A stretch of 64,000 bases of DNA from positions 16,438,501 to 16,502,500 of the forward strand of contig OY720097.1 in the NCBI GenBank assembly GCA_963082875.1, read 5' to 3'. This DNA comes from Corella eumyota. Lineage: Eukaryota > Chordata > Ascidiacea > Phlebobranchia > Corellidae. Made by a program: the position numbers and the translations under genes. This document shows, piece after piece, positions 1 to 12,149 of this stretch; the stretch's first letter is position 1; every line of letters starts with the position of its first letter. Under the pieces are notes generated by a model. That model saw only the letters and a program-made list of their open reading frames with translations. It did not search any database and was not told the DNA's origin.

Positions 1-1285
1 AGTAGAGTACCAAGAGGTAACTTGATGCGGTCTATCTTAAACTGAGAAAACCAACTTCTCAAACAAGCTCCGAACGGTGCCAATAAAATTGCGAGCCAAA
101 TCTTCTTTCCTGTTTCAGTAGGATCGACTGTTACACCGATAATAAACCCAACTACACATAAAAATAAGAGAAAAGTTATGCAATATTCTGAGATTTTTGC
201 AACTTTTTTAGTAATTTTAAACATTTTAATTCTTGGTCCCAAATCTCTGCCAAAGTCCCAGCCAACGCAATATGAACCAATGAAGGTGTAAAACCCAATA
301 AACCAACCAGCTATCGAAAGAACCTTAAATATTAAAAAACATTTTCAGCAACTTAACTTAATAAAAAATAAGTATGTGTAATGCTACAAAAAAAAGAAAA
401 AAACTCACTTGAGTTTGAGTGGATGCAAGTTCCCCTCCAATAAAATTAAGACTATCGCCCTCACCCACTAACATTAAACTCAATTGTTGATTCCATTTCG
501 ACCAAGTTGTAAAAGAACCACAAAATCCGGTCGTCAGTCCCTTGGTCAACGCCGCTAGCTTAATCTTACCCATTGGTGATGCATTAAGAGCTCCTATAAA
601 CAATTGTTATTATATTTCTAAGTTTTACGCCATTGTAAGTCATCAAAAATGATTGAATTGAAATTTCGAAATGTTTAAATTATGCAAAAAAAAATGAAAT
701 GGGTAAAATGTATTATATACCGTACCTAGTACGAAACATCCAATAATATTGGAGAAAAATGATAGGTTCACAATTCCTCCACTTTCTTCAAGATTGAACA
801 AACTTCCAAAAAGTCGATCGACCGCAATTCTGGCCATACAACCACACATCGCAAAAAAACTAAAAATTTAAATTACTAAAACTAAAATCTTTTTATGCAA
901 ATATTTTTGGAGCAGAATAAAATTATGTTTGTTTTAATTAGCGTTAACGTGCAGAATATATTTCATTTTAATGTGACATTTTGATTTTTGTTAGTTTTGG
1001 ATTACTTACGAAATATTAATGTAAAAAAGTAGCTGGTGCGGTGGTTTGGTGGTTTTAATTTTGCTTTCTTGCTTTTTGGTCACGTGACCATTCTCCGTTC
1101 GTCCGTTTTCATGTAACTACAAAAATTTGCAAATTTAAAATCAAAAATTAAAATAGCGTAGGTTATTTGTATAAATAAATTATAAAACTTGTTAAAACGT
1201 CGTAACCCGAACTAAAAATTGTATTTTTTTTTATCAACAATTGAAAAATTTTAAATGAATAAACAACCACCTTTTGATCCGACAT
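1..1285 (-). CDS. Fluoride export protein (FEX / CrcB-Fluc family), 3' end cut by window edge
   Basis: Predicted two-domain fluoride channel of the plasma membrane. Exons read as 1285-1271 (weak, start only), 1116-1010, 859-726, 593-409 and 323-1 (continues beyond the edge); phases are consistent throughout. The first Fluc domain shows the GCMAR segment, the helix FFSNIIGCFVLG, and the family signature GFCGSFTTWSKW, matching the prokaryotic pattern N..G.f..G and G..GsfTTfS. After a linker with a membrane helix, the second domain begins with LLAPFGACLR, the usual start of the second half of eukaryotic FEX. FEX proteins are fused dimers, so half of the second domain lies off the window. The 15-bp first exon is a guess; an in-frame start inside exon 3 at MCGCMAR is possible but would lose part of helix 1. 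Family assignment is strong; the function is inferred from the family. Confidence 0.85.
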
Positions 1286-1576
1286 TTTTATTGGTAATAC
1301 TGCCCTAAAAAACTTTACTAAAACTAAAGTAGTTGTAAAATCTATTTAAAATTCTTATAAATTAATTATAAATCTTTCAAACTAATAAAATTAATTTAAC
1401 CAGTCTGCAACTTACGTACAAAAAATGTACAACACAATAAAGAAAATCTAAAAATAATTTTTAAAATAACTCTTTCTCAATATTCTCTGCAAACTCAATA
1501 AAAAAACTATAGCCTACAGATACACCCAACAACAGCACATCTTATAAACAAGTCTAAACTATTTCTATTTATAAAA

Positions 1577-2728
1577 TTAATTAATGTCCGCTGAGGTCAT
1601 TCGATCAAGATTAAAAATAGATGAAATTGCATGAAGGTTTTGATTGATTAACGATCCAGCGCTCGTTAATTTAAAGTTACATAAAAGTGTACTCGACAGA
1701 ATGATAATCGGTAATTTTTGACACGTATCGGGGATTAGACTCGGTGGTTTTGAAACCAAATTTAATCCAAATTTAATGAAAATTTTCTATGGGATTACAT
1801 ATTTCTTTAAATTGTAATTTTAATGTCATTGATTACAAAAAAACAAACAATTAAAAGTCGTAAAATGGTCAATAGAGAGTAATCTCCCAAGAGAATATTC
1901 AACATACTGTTTGCAGCAAAAAGCAAGGCTTTAAGAGAATGTCAGGGTGAGTGTTTGAGTATTTGGGCTTAGAACAGGTGGTAATCGAACATGCTAATAA
2001 CAAGACGATTGTTTATGGTTTATTCCAGTTTTAAGTATAGTCACTTCGCTTTCCAATCTCGCCAGCTCACCACCGATTGTTTTTCTCTGCCATATATGCC
2101 GCTAGCAGTTCTCAAGGCATATACATGTTAATATGTTATAAGAACATGCTTCAAAAGGAGAAATAATTTAAGAAAGGGCCACATCATATTATTAAAACAA
2201 GCTAAAGTCAAGTTGTTTAGGTTGACTAGACCAGAGAATGTGTCTGCGTGCAAAGAAAACCAATTGTTAGTCAAATATAATCTCGTAGACATGTCAGGTA
2301 AGGACAATTTATATTCTGATCAACAGATAAAAGAAATTGGAAACTAATCCTTGTTTATGACCTTTTAATATTGTTTTAAGAGGTTTAAAATTTGCCTATT
2401 TAATTTTTGCATGAGAAAAAAAATTAGCAAAATTAGATGTTAACAATCTTTTTAAAAATGAAAGCCAAACCCGTTTACGTTGAGTGACTTGACAGTCACC
2501 GCTTTACCTATGTGTTTTTAAAATATATGTAAACACTATACAACAAATATAAAAACAAACACTTATTCAACATACCTGATACAAAGTGATGTCATTATTA
2601 CCACACGATTCGCTTGGTAAATTCTTGTTTAATCCGAGTGGAAAATTTGAAGATATGGAAACCGAGAGTTGTGAAAAAGAAGTTAGTTGAATTTCATTCG
2701 AGACATAACCAAAATTTTCTTGAGCCAT
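1577..2728 (-). CDS. Possible two-exon hypothetical gene, not recognised
   Basis: Two open segments can be joined in phase 0. Exon 2728-2576 starts MAQENFGYVSNEIQ and ends at a strong donor (CAG then GTATGT). Exon 1786-1577 follows a TATAG acceptor and ends in a stop. The product would be about 120 residues, Ser/Leu/Asn-rich, without a motif I recognise. Another open stretch with a good pyrimidine-rich acceptor lies near 2240-2140 and reads with Leu/Asn spacing loosely like a leucine-rich repeat; it might be a further exon. It could equally be chance ORFs in AT-rich DNA. Confidence 0.25.
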
Positions 2729-3494
2729 AATCAATATTAATAAATCATTTACAAAACGTCCCAGCTTTAAGTTTAGATGACTAATAAACACGCATATTGC
2801 GTGCAAATAAAATAGTAATTCAATTTAGCAGCATAATACCTGTAGCATATGCCTTAAAAATAGTAACCCGCATTAAAAAACATTCTATTCAATAAACAGC
2901 ATATTCGACTAACGACAAATAAAGTCAAGAACAAATTGGTAAATATTAACGATCATACATACGACTTAGTCTAAACTGATAAAAACATTAGGTTGCGTAA
3001 TGTGTATACAGCACGGTGCCTTGGTGTACGAGAGATATTTGTAAATTCAGAATATACGTTTGATAAATACGGACATCGCACACAGTTTTTTTTACATAAT
3101 TGTCTGTTATTATATATTTAAGCATGTGTAAATGACAAAATAGAATTATAATTATACAAGACTTGCGACGTGTTTGGTGTTTTTATTTGACTTTAAAGGG
3201 TTTAAAAATTGAATACTTGATTGCAGTTGGAAATTTTCGAATCGACTTGTTGTGAAGCTAAATGACATACTTTTGTTAATTTGGCACACTTTGCATTTTA
3301 AAGTAGTTTTAATCGACCTACAATTTTTTTCTTTTATATGTTATAAAGTAAAACGTGTATATTTCTTATTTCCTACCACAAAATCAGTATTATAAAAATA
3401 AATAGTATTTAAAAAACCAGTTGGCTTACCTAAAAAATCATTCTGTTTTACAAAATATAACAATAAATATTAACCGAAATATTTTATTGACACT
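2729..3494. other. Intergenic, no gene seen
   Basis: AT-rich sequence without a convincing ORF or RNA gene. It presumably includes the 3' UTR of the Nudix gene and any promoter of the doubtful gene at its left. Confidence 0.5.
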
Positions 3495-4214
3495 TCAAGT
3501 TACAACAGAACCTTTGTTAGAATTTGGATCAAAATTTTTATTGTTTAAATCTTCTCCCATGCTCATTCCAAGTGCAAGAGCATACAACCTTGAATCTATG
3601 ATTGTTTTATGTTTGGCATCAGTAACCAATCTTGTAATACGCTGCAAAAGGCTTCGTTTAGGCATGATAATTACCTCGATAAATTCCCCATCATCTAAAT
3701 GTTGGTCACAGTTAATATTAACATGATCATCACCATTTATTGTAACATGTACAAAGGCTTGTAGTGTACTTTCAGTGCCTGGGTCAATGGCATTAGGCAG
3801 GACTGATGTTTCAGTATGAGTGACTTTTCCAGTGTACCCAGTTTCTTCGTAAAGCTCCCTAAGAGCAGTGGACTGAGGACTTTCATCAGATTTGTCACAT
3901 AAACCTGCAGGAAGCTCAATTGAGTAACATCCAATAGGAGGTCTAAATTGTCTAACTAAAACAATGCAGTTATGGTGAAGATTTCGCTTCAAAGTGGCAA
4001 CAACTGAAACGCAGTCGATTGCTCCTTCGTGTTTTGGTGTAACTGTATAGCCAATTGATTCCCATTTTCTTAATTTACCTAAAGGATCTCGGTAGCTTAT
4101 TTGTCTTGTTTCAAGCCAGTCTCCTGTATGAGTAACTTCCACACCTTCAATACAGTTGTACCTATTTAAATCTCCACTAGACGTAGAATCTGGTTTGTTG
4201 GCATTAATATCCAT
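3495..4214 (-). CDS. NUDT5: ADP-sugar pyrophosphatase, Nudix family (NUDT5-like)
   Basis: Single-exon gene of 239 residues, close to the usual 210-220 of NUDT5. The enzyme hydrolyses ADP-ribose and other ADP-sugars to AMP plus a sugar phosphate in cytosol and nucleus. The Nudix box lies at about residues 104-127: G104, E111, then ALRELYEETGY with the metal-binding glutamates of REXXEE. The first spacing (G to E) is one residue longer than the standard GX5E. Flanking blocks typical of NUDT5 are present: ETRQISYRDP, LVRQFRPPIG before the box, and a C-terminal helix. I start at the ATG at 4214 because an acceptor (TTGTAG) ends two bases before it, fitting a trans-spliced mRNA; an in-frame ATG at 4229 lies upstream of that acceptor. 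Confidence 0.9.
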   Translation of the reverse strand: MDINANKPDSTSSGDLNRYNCIEGVEVTHTGDWLETRQISYRDPLGKLRKWESIGYTVTPKHEGAIDCVSVVATLKRNLHHNCIVLVRQFRPPIGCYSIELPAGLCDKSDESPQSTALRELYEETGYTGKVTHTETSVLPNAIDPGTESTLQAFVHVTINGDDHVNINCDQHLDDGEFIEVIIMPKRSLLQRITRLVTDAKHKTIIDSRLYALALGMSMGEDLNNKNFDPNSNKGSVVT

Positions 4215-4752
4215 GACTACAATAAACAATTTTTTGAAATATAGTATGGTTTAGAGTTGTGAGTTTAATAAAACAAAATTGAAGAGTTAACACGTTAAAA
4301 AACCGTTAATCCTAATAATTTAAAAACTGATATACATAAACTAAATATAAAATTTGAATTTCTATCATACCTACTCGCTTTTTAAGGATTCTTCAAGTTC
4401 AAACTTTCACAAACCAATATTTGCTAGTTTGTATTTCGCACTACATGCCAAAACATTTTCACATGACGCTGTGTTTCCACTTAATAATTTTTGCTTAATA
4501 TGCTTAATCAGACTGTATGATCAATGGCTTAACATAAAAAACCTATTATAATATTTTAAATTTAACTTAAATATTTTTGATTATATAAGTTTTTCAAAAT
4601 TTATTTTAGGTTAAAATTTTGGTAAGATACAGGAAAATTCTAAAGTAAAAGTATGTGGTTATTAGCGTAGGGAAACATGCGTGGGAATTTCCCTGTTTGT
4701 AATAGTTTTGGAAGTAACGTTTTCCTATTTTCAGATTTTAAGTAATTATAAA
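4215..4752. promoter_or_regulatory. Divergent upstream region of NUDT5 and DGCR6
   Basis: About 540 bp between two genes transcribed away from each other. It holds a strong acceptor (TATTTTCAG) near 4734, 18 nt before the DGCR6 start, with no clear upstream donor, so DGCR6 mRNA may also receive a spliced leader. No core promoter motif stands out. Confidence 0.4.
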
Positions 4753-7700
4753 ATGGGAGAGGGCGGTTACATTCCATTTAACCCTAACAGTGATAATCAA
4801 CAACGACAATATGTTATGTTAGAATCTCTTCAGAAGGCTGTCAAAAAATTTCCAAGGTGAACCATGTTTCTCGTATATTGAGATATTATTTTTTAAATAT
4901 AGTCAAATAGAGTTTTAGTGTCAATGTTTTTTTGCTTTTTAGTAAAGTTCAACAAAGACTTTCGTATAATTTTTTGTCAAAGATTGCTTCCTGCCTATTG
5001 GATAGTGCTATATTTACTATTGTATGTGAGTATTAAATAAATATTTCCTTTAACAAGGTTAATATATTGTTTTATTGTGTTATCTACAAGATTAGTTCAA
5101 TACAAATATTTTTTTTAAATTAACTTTCTAGCTGATTTAGAAGAAATACAGCATTTAACTGAAAAGAATTGGTTTACGCAGCGACAATCCTTACTTAAAG
5201 ACCATAAAGGTAACAAAGAAAAATGTTTATGACATATCATATGTACAATTTACATAAACAATTTTTTCATTATTTTGATGCTTTACTTTCTGTTAACTTT
5301 GATGGTAACATACTCATCAACGTTCTTGTTTTCTTGCTGACTGCTTGAGCCGCTTTCCTTAAAGGATATTTCCTCATAAGAAGGAAGTTGAGGTCTTGTC
5401 TGTTTCACGCTTTTGATTGGTTTTAAATAGTCATCATTGACGTGTGTTGTGATGTTTCTAATTGTGTTGATTTCGGTTGGCATGTAGACTTCATTGTAGT
5501 ACATTTTTCCATAACTTGATTGTGAATTAATACTGCCTACCTGGTGCACTCGCTTTTGGGAAAGTTTACGCTTTGTGACCTTTGCTGAGGTGCCAGAGAT
5601 TGGTGAGCTTCTGTGGCTGGATAGCAGCACTCCATCTGATATCCCTCTTTGCTTATGTAAGTCCCTGCTTCGTTTTGCAGATCTTCGATATCTTTGGGCC
5701 TTAATTCCTGCTAGTGATTGGGAGCGATTGTTGTTATAAAACTGAGAGTGGTTACTAGAAAACGACTCCATTCTTGTGTAAGTTTCAACAGAGTTAGAAT
5801 TCATGGTTTCTGTACGTTGTGGTAAAAAATCTGGGTTACTGAGTGTAGACACGCTGGTTTGTGACCTTGTGACAATGTCATGATGATTTGGTTGATCATG
5901 ATTAGAACAACTTTGACGATCTTGTCTGGGTAGAGAGGGTAATTTTCGAGAGAAAAGGTTTTTTTTACTCCATTTTTTTGGAAAGGGGTTTGATGGTGGA
6001 GGGCGAGGCATGCTGTTGCTATCTCTTTCTAAAAATATTTAAAAATTAGCCTAATACTAAAAAACAACCAATTCTTATATATATTCTACCTACCCAAGTT
6101 TATAGTCTGATATTGATTAATCCTGGCAGCAGGAAATGCAGGGTTGATCTGTATTTCATCTGGAGGTGGAAAATCAGATGTTAAATTTTGAGTTTGGTGA
6201 CGTGCCGTGGCACCAGCAACCATGAATGAACGAGAAGGCACATGTGACTCATTGTTGTTTCTGCCTGGCTTTCTACTGAATAAATAAGGTGTGGTTAGAT
6301 TTTAAAAGTTAAATAACACCTTACTCCAACAAGCCCATATAATTTTAATAAGGGTATATAACAGACTTACCCTGATTAACTTTAGCCCTTTTGATAGTTC
6401 ATTAAACCAGTAATAACAATTTTAATGATACTAAATGCCGATAGAATAAAAGGTAGTTAGTTACCTCTTTATTTTGTAAATGGCAAACCCAATAAGTAAA
6501 AATATGATTAAGATGCTTAAACAGATAGTTCCATAAAATGTGTACGACCAAATCATGTTGGTGGTCGATGGTGGTGTTCCAGCTGCCCGTCCATCTATAC
6601 AATCATCTAAGTTGCATGTCTACATAAAAAAATAGGTATATCATTAAAATTTTAAGTTTTGAAAACGTATATACTTTTTATATTAAATGATAGGCATTGT
6701 CTGTAACATTATTCAAAAATAATTATTTTTTAAATTGTTTACTTACTTTATATTCGGTTTGGTTGTTTCCTGGCGATCCTAAACATAAATCTTCTACCTT
6801 GTCACCATCTTTATAACAAAACCTTTGCCTTGTTCTATTTCCTCTACAATTTGAGTCACAGTTGCTATTATATTCCGACCATTCTGCCCATTGACCCAAA
6901 CAGGTCATATTATTAAGGCATAATTCCCATTGCTGTATAAACAATTTAACAATAATTTACAATTTTTATTTTAAAAGTTTGTAATTTAATATTTTTTTTA
7001 CAATTTTTTATTTATCCACGAAAATTTAAATATTAGTTCAATTTGATCTGTCAAAATGTTCTAATAACTTACAAACATGAGACACTGGGAATCATTCATG
7101 CAGGGCACCACCCTCCAATGAACACTTCTGTAACACTGAGGGAGGCTTGAAGGTGGTATACCCACCACACAATCACTCCATTCCCCAGGTGACCCCCATT
7201 CAACCTTACAGTTATCACTTAGTGGACATTGCATAGTACTACCTGAGATCGAGCTAAAATAATGGGTGTTATATTTTAATTTTTTTAGTTAGGTTCCGTG
7301 ACTTTTAGTCGACTGTAATTGTTTTTTTTTCTTTAAAATCATATTTTTTATTGTCCTTTTTGCGGTGATGTTAAACAGTAACTTACCAACAAGGAAGTTA
7401 TTAATAATTTTAAACAATTTAATTTAGACAATAAAGCCCATTTTAATATACAGTGTTAGTAAGCCGGTATATAGTGTTAGTAAGCCAACACTTAATCATA
7501 GAATTTATGATTAGGTTTAAAAAATATATACATTAATTAAGTGATTGCATTTACTTGTTAGTTATCTGAATAATTTGACTAATATCCCCATCTGAATAAT
7601 ACAAAGTATTATCATCTTTAATTATTGCACTTGTTTGTTGAACAATTTCTTTTGTTTCCTCCTTAGGCAAATCTTGAATTTCTTGATTGTTTGCAACACA

Positions 7701-8745
7701 TTTTAACCAACAAAATGTTGCCAAAATAAAAAAAAAGCAAAAGTTTTTGAACATTTTAAATTTCAATCTATCACATACAGAGTGTTTTTCACAATAAGGG
7801 TGTAAACCTTATTTTTAAAGGTTTTTAAAAAGTGCATGCTGGCAAAAACAAGGTGTATAATAAATAACCAACTGTTTGGATAGACAATGAAATTTTGAAG
7901 CTTAAAATAAGTTTTACAATAGTCTTCTTACGCGTTTTATCATGAGTGGACATTACTCATTGTAATTGTCTACCTGAAAAAAACTCCTAATTTGTGCAAG
8001 TCGAAAAAAGCTATAACGTACAAACCTTTTTAAATACTGGGAATTCGCAAAGTTTATATTTTATGGTTATTGTAGTTAATACTCTTTTTTGTAGACCTGA
8101 AGCAAAATTTAAGGATAAAACAAAAAGAAGAAATGCAAATATGTCGTCCACATAATATGACCTTATTAAAGAGCGAACATGAACAACAAACAACAAATCT
8201 TGATAAAAGAATACAGGTTTAAATAATTTTTTTGATTAATAATATTTTCTATGGTATTAATAGTTTTCTTTTATAAAAAGTTGTGTATTTTCTAACCGAG
8301 ATCCAATCTTAACTTAAATACTAGAAGACTCTTGACTAATACATTAAGATTCAAAAATAATACCATAAAAAAAAAGATTTTTTTAGCTTGAACTTGAACA
8401 GTATGACCAAAAATTGATAAATGAGCTGGATCTGAAAGTAGCTGGACAGCAAGCAACACTTCAAAGTGCTGGAGTGCCTGGATTTTTTGTAACAACTGAT
8501 AAAAAGGTAAATTGCAAAAGAATTTTAATAATAAACAAATATATGTAATAGTTAAATCTAAAATAATTAAATACTTATATTAAATAGTAAATCAAATATA
8601 AATTGGTTTACAATACCTTCTCATCTAAAACTGAGATAGCATGATGGAAAAACCAAAAAACTAATTTATAAATTAAAATTTTATTTAGGAAGTCAAGTTA
8701 CAAATGGTTGTACTTCAGCTTATAAGAGAAGTTTTGTTAGTGTAA
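4753..8745 (+). CDS. DGCR6: DGCR6 family protein
   Basis: Six exons: 4753-4856, 4943-5025, 5132-5209, 8095-8216, 8387-8506, 8689-8745, giving 187 residues (human 220). The match to vertebrate DGCR6 is clear. QQRLSYNFLSKIA aligns with QQRLSYTTLSDLA, LLEIQHLTEK corresponds to LEEIQHLTEK, CRPHNMTLL matches CRPHNLPVL, and GVPGFFVTT is like GVAGFYVTT. DGCR6 is a coiled-coil protein linked in vertebrates to neural crest migration and GABA-B receptor trafficking; its biochemical role is unclear. The extended middle part is a helical, Gln/Glu-rich coiled coil. Intron 3 is nearly 2.9 kb and contains another gene on the opposite strand. The polyadenylation signal is at 8907. Confidence 0.92.
5283..7754 (-). 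CDS. Thrombospondin type-1 single-pass membrane protein nested in DGCR6 intron 3
   Basis: Six exons: 7754-7555, 7253-7073, 6932-6747, 6619-6465, 6275-6094, 6028-5283; 549 residues, lengths in frame. A hydrophobic signal peptide (FFFILATFCWLKCVA) is followed by a Cys/Trp-rich segment with GEWSDC, then a clearer TSP1 unit with GQWAEWSEYNSNCDSNCRGN and RTRQRFC. One membrane helix (GTICLSILIIFLLIGFAIY) precedes a basic, Ser-rich cytoplasmic tail of about 320 residues. The tail holds many Arg-Ser stretches and the motif LPSYEE near its end, an LPxY-type sequence of the kind bound by WW domains of Nedd4 ligases. I do not recognise an orthologue. A cell-surface adhesion or guidance role is inferred only from the domains. 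It lies wholly inside one intron of DGCR6 on the other strand. Confidence 0.8.
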
Positions 8746-10136
8746 ATAACACACTAACCAATTTAAATTTCATATATTTTTACTAGAAGGAAGACCATGT
8801 TAGTGTTATTAACTTATTATGCTACATCATCATCTTGTGTATTTGCTGTATTTTTGAATTTGTTTTTGCTTACTTTACTTTTTAAATAATACAATCATGT
8901 TATGATAATAAAATCCTATATAAATGTACAGTTGAGGAAGTATATTGCTTTAAGTTAATATTGAAAATTTTTGTAATTAATTTAAACTATGCTGCATCAT
9001 TTTAACACATAACACCACAAGGTAATTTCCATATTTTAACCTACTAAGCCCAATTAATCCTTGTTTTTACAACTATAAATCCCAAACACACAACAACTGT
9101 AACAATGAATATATATAATGTATTTAATTGCACAATTTTGTTAACAAAAAATCAGCCAATTAGGTAAACAAAAAATAACTTGTTTGAAATAGATTTGCTT
9201 ATACTGTTGTTTTTTATATTCACATGACATAAAATCTATGATTTGGAAAACTTTAGACTTAATTTGACAACAAAATACTGTAATTAATTTGACTTACCTA
9301 TATTCTAAAGTTAATAGTGTAAATTAATTTGGGAACAAATGAAGTGTAGTTATATATTGATTGAGATACAAATCTTACAAATATATTGAGTATAGGTTAA
9401 TGAAAAAAACAACAATTTAAAATCAAGTTTGATTTAAAATCACAAAATTTAATTTATTTCTTATTGAAAAGTAATATTAATAGTATATAAAATAAAAAAG
9501 TTATCAGAACATATTATATTAGTTTTTAAAAAAGGTCATAATTTTGTTAAAAATACAGTATTTTTAACTGGAAATACCACTGCATTTAAAAGGAATATTT
9601 TTAAATAAAAGAATAAATCAAAATGCTTTTATCCCATATTTAAAACATTTTGTACTTATTAGCTGTTCAAAGTAAATCATAAAAAACAAAAACTAACAAC
9701 AGAAAATTCTTAACAAACATTACTCTACAATATTTATATATTACAAATAAGTATTTTAATGTTCAATTGTTTGTTTATATAAACATAAACTATACATAGC
9801 AAATCAAATGGCACAAAAACGGTTTCTTTTCTAGAAATAAGTTTCACAATTGGTTTTTATTTTATAATAAAACTTATATCGTTCTGTTAAATTTTCAAGT
9901 GATATTGGTCTTACAATGAATTTAATACAGAATAACATGAGTGTTTAAATTTTGTACATGGGAATAAAAGGATTTTTAAACACATTCAGTATGATTTTTT
10001 TTTTAAATTAAACAAATGGGAGTATAGTTATCAACATAATCAGAAAAAAATTGCTGTCAAATAATTATGTAACGCGACCTGCAAAGTCTCAAATATAACT
10101 TAAACAACGACCTTACTGCAACTGCCAAGTACTTGT
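8746..10136. other. Convergent intergenic region, AT-rich
   Basis: Tail-to-tail spacer between DGCR6 and SNX3. It holds the DGCR6 polyadenylation signal and presumably both 3' UTRs. No coding signal or RNA gene seen. Confidence 0.5.
8907..8912 (+). terminator. DGCR6 polyadenylation signal
   Basis: Canonical AATAAA about 160 nt after the DGCR6 stop codon. Confidence 0.6.
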
Positions 10137-11230
10137 TTAAGTGGTTCTTACTTTGCCAGGGATGTAGCTTTTGTTTAATTCTTGGTCTTGTAGAAACATA
10201 TGCAAACATTTTTCATTCTGAGCAAGAGGGTGGCCAGCAACTCTAAAAAATAAACACTTACGATTAACAAACTAATAAAAATCTTGCTTTATTGACTAAC
10301 CAAAATAATATAGCATTTTTGATCATGCAAGTATTACCATGATTTATGAGTCAGCATGACATCATTTTACTAAAAACTAACAAAATGTGTATGGTACCCA
10401 GAAAAGTTATAAACAATAATAAACAGAAAAATAATAGTAAATTTAAACTAAAAATAAATGTAGCTGTTAAGCTTAATGGGCTTAAAAGCCAAAACTTACT
10501 TGTTAATAAAAACTTCTAATCCTTTTCTTCTTTCCTCAATAAATTCCTCAGCGAAAATTCCCTCGTCGTTACTAAAAAATGGAATTTGCTTCTTTAAGCC
10601 TTTGCTTGGGAGTGGTGGGACAACAATCTGATTTTAATATACAGAATTAAATTGATAAAAATACTGTTAGGGAGTCAGATTTAAAAAAGTCACATCAATT
10701 TTCAGATATTTACCAGAGTGATAGTTGAACTTTGTTTTAAAATAAGTTTAAGCCAAATTTAAGTTCATTTAATAAATACTTTAATTAAACTATTGGGTTT
10801 TAAAACATAAAATAAGCATACACAACTTACCTTGCTATCTCTTTCTAATTCCATTGCAAGCCATTCAAACTCACTATATCTTCTCCGAACACTTGAGTCC
10901 TTTGCTTTGAATACTGGTAAATTGGTCTAAAATATAATTCAAATATAAAACAACATTAAATGGATTAACTATATTAATGCAATAACTATAATATGAACAA
11001 ATAAATAAAGATAAGCATATTATAAAAAAGTAATTATGATAAACAGATTAAAGTTGTTTTACTTTAAGTTTGACTTCATAGTCGGTATATTTTTGTCTCC
11101 AGCCTGGATTCATGTGAGTTTCAGGATTAATGACTTCAATTTCTAGAAAATTGGCCGGTAAGCTGTATGCATCTGATATATCCTGACGTGGGCCATCCAA
11201 TCTCTTTGTGTATAGTTGATCTGATGACAT
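10137..11230 (-). CDS. SNX3: Sorting nexin 3/12
   Basis: Four exons: 11230-11063, 10926-10831, 10627-10500, 10242-10137; 165 residues, close to the 162 of human SNX3. Almost the whole protein is a PX domain that binds phosphatidylinositol 3-phosphate on early endosomes and helps retromer recycle cargo such as Wntless. Diagnostic stretches are AYSLPANFLEIEV, SSVRRRYSEFEW (the basic RRRYSxFEW that contacts PI3P), VVPPLPSK, EERRKGLEVFINK and AGHPLAQNEKCLHMFLQD. SNX3 and SNX12 are vertebrate co-orthologues, so the symbol is approximate. It is divergent from LTN1. Confidence 0.94.
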
Positions 11231-12149
11231 TTTGTTTAATTATGTGATAAATTAACAGCAATGTATATTAAAACAACTTAACACCTTAAATGAAATAAAA
11301 AATTATTATATATAAAATGCCTAAAAAGGTTGAAAATATAAAATTTATAAAGTTTGTATTTTTTTTGACTAAAAAGTAAAAATATTTAAACCTCTAAAAC
11401 CAATTTTTACAAGTCTACCTAACGAAATTATTATTTTATTTGACTAAATTCGCAAAACAGCAAAAAAACAAGGTGTAAATAAATTTCTAATGTTTAATTT
11501 ACAACTAGATACACGCAAACGCAGACGTAGGAACGACAAGCGGAAATGAACGGGGAATTTGATACGCTTTTAACTTAACAACTAATTAAACTGCCAATTA
11601 ATTAACAAGTTAAACAATCAACTAGTTTAATTTTTACAAAAACTTTTGAAGCGCAAATACACAAGCAGTTAAAGAAAATATTTAAAAGACTTAGCAAATT
11701 TTTGTTTTTTCGTAACGCTAACGCCGGTACCAGCCCACTGCAGGTACAAAAGTCAGACGACTAACGTGACAGAAAATGACAAGTAGGGTCGCAATATTCT
11801 TATCGAATCAGATATGTATTTCTTTTATCAATATATTGTTTTAATTTTGGTAGAAATATAACTTAAACCTTCGAAGTGTATTCAAAAAGATAAATAATAA
11901 AATTTCTTATACACGGCTTTCCTAGAAGTTAGTCATGCGTATTAATCAGTCGTCAACAGTGTACGTTTGTTAATATAGAATTGCGACATGCTTACACAAT
12001 TGACACTAAGGCAATTTTTAAGGATTTTGTAACGTTTATTAACCCATGCAATATTAACTAGCTAATTTTTTTCAAAATTCTTAGCTCTGGGCGCTGTCTG
12101 ATTGTAGGCACTTTCAGACTTTGTATGGGAAGATTGTAGGCACTTAGGT
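11231..12149. promoter_or_regulatory. Divergent upstream region SNX3 / LTN1
   Basis: About 920 bp shared by two housekeeping genes. The part next to LTN1 holds a tandem microduplication: GATTGTAGGCACTT occurs at about 12089 and again near 12132, each copy close to a GTATGGGAAGA block, the second block being the LTN1 start itself. The upstream copy makes a five-codon uORF (ATG at 12125, TAG at 12137). An acceptor (CACTTAG) ends two bases before the real start. Confidence 0.5.

Noticed and set aside
3421-3726. Plus-strand ORF of 101 residues
   Set aside because: Antisense shadow of the Nudix gene; no start context or homology.
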